Shown: positions 28,801-40,800 of the stretch, one piece after another
Layout: each line of letters opens with the position of its first letter
Numbering within the stretch: the stretch's first letter is position 1
Source: Anthopleura xanthogrammica
Taxonomy: Eukaryota > Cnidaria > Anthozoa > Actiniaria > Actiniidae
Direction of reading: 5' to 3'
NCBI GenBank assembly: GCA_964019055.1
Contig: OZ025213.1
Span: 10,076,583-10,140,582, forward strand
DNA length: 64,000 bases
Translations under genes and position numbers: made by a program
Notes under the pieces: model-generated
The model's database searches: none
The model's input: the letters and a program-made list of their open reading frames with translations, nothing else
What the model was told of the DNA's origin: nothing

Positions 28801-31800
28801 CTGTTTATATACAATACAACATCTTACCACGAGCAACGAGAAATAACAAAATCAGGATACTGCTTAGCTTTTGATGGAACTACAACGTTTACCAACAATG
28901 TTGGCTTTTATCAAGATACAGACTTAACTCTTCAGGTAATACGAAATATCTTGCCAAGATTTTGTGTGTATCCATGCACCGACTCATCCATTGTATTGAT
29001 ACATTCCATCCATTCATTCGGTTAAAAAAAATATTTTTTAACGTTTTACATGTCAAAGCCATTTATATATGCAAAGTAATTTCAATCGCTTGAATACTCA
29101 TTATCTCTCTCCATACATATTTTTATATACGCAGATTTTTGTCAAAATCCAAACTGTTGGTGGAACAATCCTATCGTATGCTACGGACGAAACATTTGCT
29201 ATAGTTAATGATGTCACCATTAAAGTTTATTTTGGCCCGAATTTCTTTGACACGGGAGAAGGATTAGAACCAAACAGATGGAACCTATTATCAGTAGTAT
29301 ATCGGCGAGAGCTAGGTAAGCTTCATTAACATAGTTTACGCTTTGAATTTGTTTGTAGATTTATATATTATTTTAAGGTGTTGTTAATAGCCACGTTATG
29401 TTTTAATGTGTTTCTGTTTCTATAGGTATTCTGGCTTACCATCAAATGGACAGGAAAGGTAAAATATTTACAAGAGAGTTCTTAATTGGAGCTGGCCATT
29501 TCTTATCAGGTGGATCACTATGGTTAGGAAAGTGGTACATAACCAAGACAAATATACAAGGAGTGCCGGTTAAACCTTTTAGAGGAAATATTGATGACGT
29601 TAGAATATGGAGTACGGACCTTAATGCTGTTCAAATCAAGCACAGTGTTCAACGCATACAAAGTAATACCTTTAATGTACTCACGTCATACTGGCTTTTT
29701 GATGAGGGTGAAGGCCATGCCATCAAAAACGAAGTACCCGGAAGGTTTCCATTCTCCTTGCCTACTGTATCAAGCCGAAGACCTAGTTGGCAATTTTCAT
29801 ACGCTATTGATAGTCCACCAGATGTACGAACGCACTTTAGTAGTAGTAATGAAGATAAAAGTAACGCAGAGAAGCTTTGCCGACAAAACATCTACAACCC
29901 GAAGCTAATGCCTATATTCCAACAATATTTGAGCCAGGCGCAATTGCTCTTCTATTATATGGCATGCCTAAATACAGTGCAATCTACTAGTGGAGAAAGT
30001 GTATCATACAAAACAGTAACGGCATTAACAGATGACTTACAAAAACGTTTTGATCTAAAAACATCACCAGCGAAACAGCTGTGTCACGAAATTTCTCATT
30101 CAACCTGGATTGGGCCAAATTGTGATATCCAATGTATCTTTGGCAAAGCGGATGTTCAGAACACTAGTATTTGTGTTTGTGAACATGGATACTGGGGAAA
30201 GAACTGTGCGAATGAATGTCCTGGTGGCGTCTTACTTCCCTGCAATTCTCATGGGAAATGTAGTACAATATCCGGAAGATGTGACTGCGAACTTAATTGG
30301 AGAGGAAGTAATGACTGCAGTGCCTGTTCTCCAGGCTGGACTGGCAATGACTGCTCCATCGCTGTATCAAAGAGACATTTTCCAACGTGCTCAGGTTTAT
30401 CTGGAGGACATTTTACCAGCTTTGATGGTGCACACTTCAACTTTCTTGAGGTAGGGGAGTTCTGGTTTGTCCAAAATCCGGCATTCCGTGCTCAAGTCAG
30501 ACAAGTACCCTGTGCGGATGGATGTTCAAGGTGCATTAATGCCATCGCCTTTGCATATCAAGACCTTTGGCAAGTTGCCATCCATGCTTCAACTGACGGA
30601 GGTGAAGTCCCTGTAGTGATTCATGGTGGTAAAATGGTTAACTTCCTTTCAAAGAAAATATCATTTGATAGTAATACTTATCTAGAATACAGATCTTCGA
30701 ACACATTTCTCTTCGTAAGCAAACTGATCGCGTTGACTGTTCATATGCGTTTTCTTGATCAAAGAATCGTCCTTAATCAGCGTATTCAAGGATCCTTGTG
30801 CAAAGGACAGGGAGCACTTTGCGGAAACTGCGATGGCAATATAAACAATGATCTATATGGAACCAGGCTACAAAATGCATGGGCCGTAAGAAAGGAGGAC
30901 AGTTTGTTTGTCTATAACTTTGGTAAGGCCGAGGAACTGCGGAAACCTACTGGGGCTGAATTTGGATTGAAGTTCAACGCTGTTGGGGTCTCAACTGATT
31001 TAATCCCTAATATTTTTACCAATAACTATGTTACCATTGAACTACAAGTTTACGCGGAATCTGAAAAAGAAGGAACGCTTTTTACGTACAGTAAATCTAC
31101 TTCATTTGCCTTGTACCTCAACGATACTATTATGCTACGTATTGGTGCAAACGTTTGGAGTACGAGCCTTATACCTGAGATTAAAAAATGGAACTACCTG
31201 TCGTTTGTATACTATCGGCCGACTGGCGTGCTGAACCTCTATTTAATTAACACAGCTGGCTCGATTACCTATGAAACAATGACTCTACCTTTCGGACTTT
31301 TCACTTCGCAAGGAACTATTACAGTTGGGCAATGGTCACCAGGTTATACTGACCAAGAGGTAGAAGAACTTAAAGGGTTCATAGGATATATTGACGAAAT
31401 TCGAATCTGGAATAGAGAATTTACAATTTCTGACATACAGCAACACTGGCATCTTAACGTACAGCGTAGCGCTTCTCATCTGGCTATACTTTGGAAATGC
31501 AATGAAGGACAAGGTAGCACTGTTCATGATCCGATATCACGCGTACATTTGTATATCCCTGAAAAGACAAATGCTCCTGCATGGGTGCACAGTTCTGCTA
31601 ATGTAGATATTTTCGCCATCTCAACGACTATTAGCTTTGCAAATTCATCATTTCAAGACACCGCAAGTACTTGGTGTAAAGACAACGTTGAAAAGTCTCC
31701 TGTCGGTCAAGCATGTGCTGGTTTAGGCAGCGGCACCACAGCTTTTTACTTTAGAAGTTGCATGAGACTGATCTCCAGCTACGGTTCCACCGCAAAAGGA

Positions 31801-34800
31801 ATCGATGTTGTCATCGCCTTTGCAGACGCTTGCCAAACATCATTGAATTTGAAAGATTGGCCAGGAAAACAAATGTGTAACTACAAAGTGTTTAAAAACT
31901 CTCCCCTTTCTCCTTGGGTCGGTGTTAAGTGTGATTTCTCTTGCACTTTTGGTCATGCTGATACATCAGGTGAAGGATGTATTTGTAATCCATCGTTTTG
32001 GGGAATGAATTGTGATCAGGTATGTCCAGGAGGCCCTGTTAATAGTTGCCATGGCCACGGTATGTGCTCTGTAAAAACTGGCAAATGCAGCTGTAATTAT
32101 AAATGGCTTTGGAAAAGGGATTGCAGTCAGTGTGCGCTTGGATACCATGGCAAAGATTGTTCAATATCTATTACGGGATCACAAGCGATTGGAGTAGGAT
32201 CAGTTTCTGGTAATGGTCATTTTATAACTTTGGATGGACTTAAAATAAACTCTCAAGCAGCAGGCGAATTTTATGCATACGTATCACAACGCTTGAGGAT
32301 TAGCGTACAAATAAGGCAGGTTAGAAGCGGGGGAGGAGTTGCTGTTAAATGTGCAAGGTTCAGCATTGGAAACACCAGATTGGCAATACACACGAGCTAC
32401 GGATCAACGAGATCTATTGTAATGACTGTCAACGACAAGAGAATAAATACAAAGATTGCAATAAAGTTTGGTTCGTCAGGCTTTATATTCCATAGAGTGT
32501 CTCATGAGAAATTTACAATCGTTGGGCCTGAAAGTTTTAAAGTGGAGCTGTATCATCGTGGTTCACATATGGACATAGCAATGACTATGGATAAAACTGC
32601 CTGTGCTGATGCTTGTGGCTTGCTTGGACAATGCGGATATTCTAAAGCGTTAAACTGTTCGCTAAATGGCATTCGAAGCTTGCACAATTTATCCCTTGTA
32701 ACGCAAGACGTCATTGACAATTTTATTGGCAAATGGACTGTTCCAAAACGTAAAAGCGGCTTTACGGAAATTTTAGAAATTGCTGGAGAAGCTCAAGTCA
32801 TCACTGGAGCTGGAAGTTGTTTGCTGTTTAATCAAACGGCAATCGTGACGCCACCACTTGTAGATATTTTCATCGAAAACCATGTCACTGTCCAGTTTTA
32901 TATTAAAGCTTATGATCCATTTCATTATGGTGGAACTATCATATCTTTCGCCCGAAACGACACATTCGCTGTAACACTTAATGGAACTTTGAGATTGCAC
33001 TTTGGTTTAAAAACATTTAATACCAATATAGCGCTGGAGAAAATGAAGTGGAATCAGATCTCACTTGTCTATCGCAAAATCTCTGGCTTAATACAAATAT
33101 ATGTTATATCATCTACAGGAACAGTAACATTTAGAACATTTGGCATTGGAAGAGGTGCTTTCCCTAAAGGCTGTACAATAGGCATAGCTGTATGGCAAGT
33201 AACTACAGTGAATTCGGTTATCCCAGGTTTTGTTGGAATGATTGATGAACTTGTAATTTGGAAAAGACGTTTCGACTATGTCATGATTCAACAGTATTGG
33301 CAAGTTAATTTAAAGGCTTCTTTTTCCGGAATTGATTCCTTATGGAAATTTAATGATGGAATGGGTTACACTGCTAAAGACTCTGTAGGATTGCATAACT
33401 TCGAACTAGCTCGACCCCCTTGGAACACACCAGTATTTATATCTTCTGATTTAAATCTGCAACTAGGAAGCAATGATACAGAAGCAGTGTTTTCTAACAA
33501 GACTCTCGAAAACATTGCAAAGACAGTCTGTTCGAATATCTTTTTGTCAAGTACCTTCAGTGAACAGTGCGCAAACAACACGGGAAATACTGGATTTTAC
33601 TATCAAGATTGTTTGACTGATGTTGCAGCTACAGGAACGTTGAATGCTGCCATTGGAGCAACCGTTTCTATGGCAACAGAGTGTCGGTCTGCTTTAAACC
33701 TTACTTACCTTCCCGGACAACAGCTTTGTAATATGTTTCCCGATCATCGCTACGGAGATTGGGTAGGCAATAACTGCAGTATGAGATGTGTCAATGGCGT
33801 CTTTAGAAACAACAAATGCATTTGTGACACTGGCTACTGGGCTGCAGACTGCTCAGTGGAATGCCCAGGGGGAGCTGCTAATGCTTGCAATGGGCACGGA
33901 GAATGCGATTTAAATACTGGTACATGTATTTGTGCTCCAAACTGGCGAGGCGATGACAAATGTAAATCTTGTTCCAAAGGCTGGATTGGCCATTCTTGTT
34001 CCATAGCTGTTTCAAACCCTGTGAAAAACACCACGATAGCCAGTACATCAACTCAAGTGTGTAACATTTTAGAAAATGGATTTGTTGCGGGATTTGATGG
34101 GTCCATGTTTACCTTTAGTGTGGTTGGAGAATTCTTAATGATCTCTTCGTCCAAGTTGGAAATTCAAGTTCGTCAAGTACCATGTTATTCTGATACTGTG
34201 TGCCTAAATGCACTTGCATTTTCGTATCGTGATATCAAACTCAGTGTTCATGCACCTTATGCTACAAACCAGGTTCCAATATGGCACGTGAACGGATACG
34301 TTTTTAGAGATGAACATGCTTATGAGTTGTTACAAGCTGGAATCGTAATTCATGAAACATCTGTGAAGACAAATACTATTGATATTGATGGACAAGTTAC
34401 TTTAAAAATAACGTTTTATGATCGTTACCTGAGCATCGAAGCAAAATCTAAATTGAAAGTCTGTGCTACGTTTAGAGGCTTATGCGGATCATGTAAAAGT
34501 TACATCAAAGACAATAATGTTACCACAAGTACCAACAACAGCACTTCTCCAAAAGTGGATTCAGTTCTGTCGGAGTTGCAGAAAGTGAACAGATCGAAGA
34601 CAACAGTTGATGATATTGTCAAGAAAAATTTCAAAGTAACAACTAAGGAGGGAGACGACTCAGGTTCCATAATAATTCTTCAAAAGAAAATACACAAGGA
34701 GAAACGAATTGTTTACGGTGGCATCTACTGCCTGAATTTCAATTTTTCTGCAGTTGTATCAGATCACGTGACAAACTTGTTTCGTAACAATAGTGTCACT

Positions 34801-37800
34801 ATACAGCTAATGTCAAAATCATGCGATCCTTATACGTGCGGCGGCGTTATTTTGTCGTACGCAACAAGTACTACCTTTTATATCAGCAACCATGGTACAG
34901 TCAAAGTCGGTATAGGAATTCACGTTTATGACACTGGTCTAGTAACGGACTCCAATAAATGGAACATGATATCCGTGGTATTCGTTCGCGATAAGCTTAA
35001 AATGTCTGTATACCTAACTAACTGTTTGGGGCTTGTGCGGTTCAAGAGTTTCATAATCAAGATAATTCCGTTCAAGGATGGAGGGACATTAGCTATTGGT
35101 CTTTGGCAGCCATCCTCTGGAGCTGATAGTGTGAAGGTAAATCATGTATTTAAAGGAGAAATAGACGAAGTTAATGTTTGGAATAAAGCCTTTGACTATG
35201 TTATGATCAAGCAAAGTTGGTCAGCAAATATTCAAGTTAACGCGCCTTCGCTTACTGGTTTATGGAAATTCAATGAAGGAGAAGGAGTGATGGCCAAAGA
35301 TTCCCTTCACGAAAATGATCTGTTTTTCCCTCAGTATCCTTTAAATCCACCTATTTGGATTTTCTCTGATGCGCCAATAGATCTTGTCCTTGGAACAAAT
35401 TTGAATAAGCAAAACAAGACAATAGCGTCAGTTGCTCAGCAAACCTGTCATAGTTTTATATTTTCTGGTCATATCTACAAAGCGTGCTCTGATTTGGGAA
35501 ATGTAACATTGCAATTCTATTTGCGGGCTTGCGTTTCATCAATTGTAAAAACAGCCGAAACCTCTGAAAGTATGGATATTATCATAGCTTTATCAGACGT
35601 GTGCCAAATCAACCTGAATCTTACTGAATGGCCAGCTAAATCTCTTTGCAATGCCTTTCCTGAAAGAGATTTTCCGAAATGGATCGGAAGAAATTGCTCA
35701 ACGCCTTGTATTTTTGGAAAGCCTACTACCACTGATTCAGAAATTTGCGAATGTGATAAAGGCTACTTTGGGAAAAACTGCTCTGGGATTTGCTACGGCG
35801 GAGCAGCCAACACTTGCAATCGACATGGCCAATGTGACAGAGAAGCAGGGAAATGTCATTGCGATATCAATTGGCGTGGAAGTGAAAACTGCACAGCATG
35901 CTCACCTGGATGGACTGGGAGTGACTGTTCCTTTGCCATAACAACGATAGTGACGAATGGTAGAGTGAATAGCGTAGGAGGCATTTCATCACGTGGTCGA
36001 TTAACAACCTTAACAGGCCTGAGCTTTGATGTTCAATTAACGGGAGACTTCTATCTTATTTACTCACCTCAAGTTTCGGTCGAAGCACAAGTGAGAATAG
36101 TGCCTTGTTACCGAGAGTTCTCTTGTATAAATGCAATTGGTATACGTTTGGTTGAGCATACAGTTGTCATCCATGGACCTTATACGTCCGTCGGTAGAGC
36201 AGTCATCTGGGTTGACAACCAAGAGCTGGACATTGACAGAAGGCCTCCAACATCAGAAACAGACGGTTTCTCCATTGCTCGTGTATCCAGTAATCTATTT
36301 GAGTTTAAATGTCCTCTCCTTACTATTTCAATACGTATCCATGGTCGGTACTTGGCCTTAGGTTTAACAGTTTCTCCGACTGTTTGCAATAACTCGACTG
36401 GACTATTGGGTAACTGTCGTGATGACTACCTTATATCCCTACAGCGTTTCGGAGCATTTTCTAATTGTTCAAAAACTGAATCTAGCCCTAAAGACTACGA
36501 GTCAAGAACTATCAACTCAAGCATCCATCAAACTGATACATCAACAATCGAGCATCTATTGCTGAAAATGAAAGTTAGAGCCTGTCATCGTGGAATATTG
36601 GTCAATTCTTATAAAAGCTATAACGAATACCCGGAAGCAAACAGTGCATACGCCTTGTATTTCGAAAATTCAGCTCTACTGTCATCAACTTCGTTTTACA
36701 AAACGTTTCTTACAAATGACATATCCATCGACTTTATGATCAAGGTTCATCACCATGGCGTTATCCTATCGTACTGTAAAACAAATACGTTTTTCATCAC
36801 GAGCTTCGGCGGAAACCTTACAATGTATTTTGGAGACGATGTATTCCATACAAACATTAAGATCGAAACAAATGTGTGGACGCAAATAGCTCTTGTTTAC
36901 AGGAAATTGACAGGCTATGTTCAAATTTACTACTTCACATCTACTGGAATTATTCACAGATCTGACTTCAGAACACGGTTTGACATTTTTGAGCCTGGTG
37001 GTGTGATTGCTTTAGCAGGTTGGATACCATCATTGAATGGCTCAGGACCGCAGCCAACATCCTCGTTTTTTGGGCTTATTGATCAAATGCGGATATGGAA
37101 TCACCATTTTCATCCAGCTGTTATCCAACAAATACGTAATCGAGAATTTCTTGTCAAAGCCAAAGAACTCAAGCATGCGTGGAGATTTAATAAAGGCGAA
37201 GGACTTGATGCTATTGATACAACTGGTGACATCGAGATGGTTATGACAACCCCACCATGGCGACAGCCAAAATGGAAGTACTCAGACGCAAAATTAGATA
37301 AACCTTTTTACAAGAAAACGCCTTCTTACTCGTTCAAGAATCGATCTATACAGGCGAAGGCGGAGGAATTTTGTAGCAAGCTTTTGATGCATCGTTCGCT
37401 GAAGGAACATTGTGGAGGACTTGGTACTGGTATTAAAACATTTTATTACAGATCTTGTTTAAGAAAAGTAGCGCTCACCGGTAAATTGGAAATGGTCCTA
37501 GAAATTATTATTGATTTTTCGGATTATTGTCAGAACGTATTAGTCCTGCCCACCTGGCCAGCGCAATTTCTGTGTAATGAATTTCCAAGTCTTGATTTTC
37601 CAATATGGTTTGGACCAGCTTGCGAAGAAAAGTGTGTATTTGGGCATTGGAATTCTCAAAGTGGCTGCGTTTGTGACAAAGGGTTTTGGGGAAGCGACTG
37701 TTCAAAGGTTTGTCCTGGAGGTGCAAGGCAGCCATGCAATAATCATGGAGTATGTGATCAAAAAACAGGATTGTGCATATGTGAAGTGAATTGGAAAGGA

Positions 37801-40800
37801 ACACCAACATGCTCAGGTTGCTCAACTGGATGGACTGGTGGTGACTGTTCTTTAACTAAATCTATATTGTTATCAAGTGCAAATGTAGTTTCCATGGTTT
37901 CAGGAAGTGGACAGCATATTACATTTGATGGCAACAGTTTCCCGTTCTTGTATCCAGGAGAATTTACACTCATCTCAAATTCTGCCTTGCAAATTGTACT
38001 TCAAGTTCGTCAGGTTCCGTGCAATATGCATTCCATTTGTGTTAACGCTGTGGCTTTCAGGGTTGCCAATACAGTGGTATCGTTCCATGGTCCTTATACT
38101 TCGAGTGGAAAACCAGTTATTTGGGTTAACAATCACAGGATACTGCTTAATCAACCAGAAACATTTGTAGGACCAGTTGTTCAGGGAGTCAAGATATCAA
38201 TTGTATCCCGTCACCAATATGTGTTGTCATGGCAAGAAATTTTCAAAATCTACATTCGACTTCAGGGACGATACCTTACCGCCAAAATTGCTGTGAATAA
38301 ATCAGTGTGTGAAAACTCTACGGGTATCATGGGATCTTGTGACAAAAATCCTAATAACGACTTTTATGGATTAAGCATATCAAACGCTACACAAAAAGAC
38401 ATCAACGTACAGCTAATGAAGCAACATCATGTTGACGAAAGAAATAGCATGTTTCAATCGAATGGCGGCAATTATAAAGAGACTAAAGTGCCAAATGGAG
38501 CTATGTATGCCCTTTTATTTAACAACAGCGGAGCCTCAACAGGACAACTATTCAATGGATTTCCAGAACATTCTGATAAAACAGTAGAGATTCTTTTTAA
38601 ACCTTTTAAACAAGGTGGAACTGTTTTGGCCTACTCATTTTCAAAGACATTTGCACTTAGTATTGACTATACAATCAGGATGCATTTAGGAACGTATGTC
38701 ATCAATACTGGTATTGTTGTTGCAATCGGCCAATGGAGTCATGTGTCAATTGTGTGGCATATCAAGACAAACATTTTAGAGATTTATCATTTCGACTTTC
38801 ATGGTAGCTTACAACGAAGACTTTATTCTTTCTTTGAAAACCCTTTTCCAAGTGGTGGAGTTCTTTCAATTGGACAGTGGGAACTTTCTCCGGGGGATAC
38901 AGAAAAAGTAACAGACGCTGTATTTTGTGGTATTGTCGACGAAGTGCGCATTTGGAAGAGAGCCTTCGATCCGGTACTTATTCAACAGAATTTGGGTATG
39001 AATGTTTTACCATCAGATCCAGGCATATCTGCTTTATGGAAGTTCAACGACGGCGAGGGTAACGTTGTTCATAACTTAATCAGTGACGAACACTTACTTC
39101 TACCTCTGACACCATGGAGACAACCAACATGGGTATATTCTGACGCCAATGTAAAAATCAATGTTAGTTTATCCGAGGATCCCTTTTACACCGTGTTTCC
39201 AAGCACTGCGTTTGAAATTAAAGCCAAAGGTCTGTGCTCATATATATTTAACCGGACACAACTGTTTTCATCTTGCAAAACTCTTAAGTCGGAATTAGAA
39301 TTTTACCACTTGGTATGTTTACAGAATGTTGGAGCAACAGGTGATTTGGGAGCCTCTCTGAGTGCTGTTCTCACATTTGCGGACCACTGCCAAGAAGCAT
39401 TAATTCTTTCACATTGGCCAGCACAGAGACTATGTAACGATATTCCAGGAATCGCCTTCCCTGACTGGATTGGTGAGAAGTGCGATGTGAAATGCGTCTT
39501 TGGTAAAGCAAACCACTTAGATAAAAATGTTTGTAAATGCGACAATGGATATTGGGGAGAAGAATGTGATAAGACTTGCCCAGGAGGTATTTTACATCCA
39601 TGTGGTGATCACGGATACTGCGATAATCTATCTGGGGAATGCAAATGCGATATTAATTGGGATGGTAACGAAAACTGTACTTCATGTAGCCAAGGTTGGT
39701 ATGGAACAAAATGTCAATATGCCTTTAGCCCAGAAATAGCAAGAAAGAACGAGAGTGTGGCAGTTGCATCGATAATTGGACATGGATATTACACCACGTT
39801 CAATGGGGTCAGTTATACAGTCGAGTCTAAAGGCGAGTTTTTCCTTTTGCGGTCAATGATAAACAATTTTGTCGTCCAGCTACGCCAAGGAATTTGTATT
39901 CAGCAAAAGAAATATTATCCAATTTGCACAGTTGGCTTTGCTTTTACTTACAAGAACTTAAATGTTGTAGTGCGTGCACCCTTTACCACAGTCGCAAGAC
40001 AAGCAACCATAAGACCATTGGTATGGGTAAACAAGCATCTGGTAGCTGTAAACCACCTCACAAAACTTTCTTCTAATTTCAACATGACGCGGATTTCTAG
40101 CCTTTCGTATTCCATCACCGGCCCCCATGGTCTTAAGTTTGAGCTTCGAGTGAGTAATAGTCTCTCTGTAACGTGTTCCATACCGCAATTTTTATGTGCT
40201 AATTCATCTGGTTTGCTTGGTTCCTGTTCACTGCCAACTGGAAACGTTTTTAACAATAATTATGTAGATAAAAACGTAAAAGCATTAAAAAGTCAATCTG
40301 CCATTCAAGAATCAGAGTCACTGTTCGTATACAGGTACATGAACTTTAGAGAGCCCCGGCAACTAGAAGGAAGCGGATTTAACCTTATATTCAGAGACAG
40401 CTTCGTGACTTCAAAGCCTATGTACCTACAAAACGTGGAAATACTTACCTTGGAAGTTTTGGTGAAAGTCTACTCATTTGGAGGAATCATTCTTTCATAT
40501 GCTCACGACAATTCGTTCGCCATTATAAATGAAAGGACTTTGAAAATATCTTACCGTGGTCAAGAATATATTACTGGGCTAACGTTAGAAATCCAAGAGT
40601 GGAATCAAATATCTTTGGTGTTCAATCAGTTCCTAGGTACATTGAAAGTATATCTCTTTAATTCACTTGGCACAGTTAAGATTCGTGTTTTCAAACTGGA
40701 CACTAAAGTCTGGAGTCAAAGTGGGGTACTCGTGCTAGGACAATGGCAGTTCACGAAAGACAATGCTATACCTCCAAACTCAAGCTTCTTTGGTGAGATT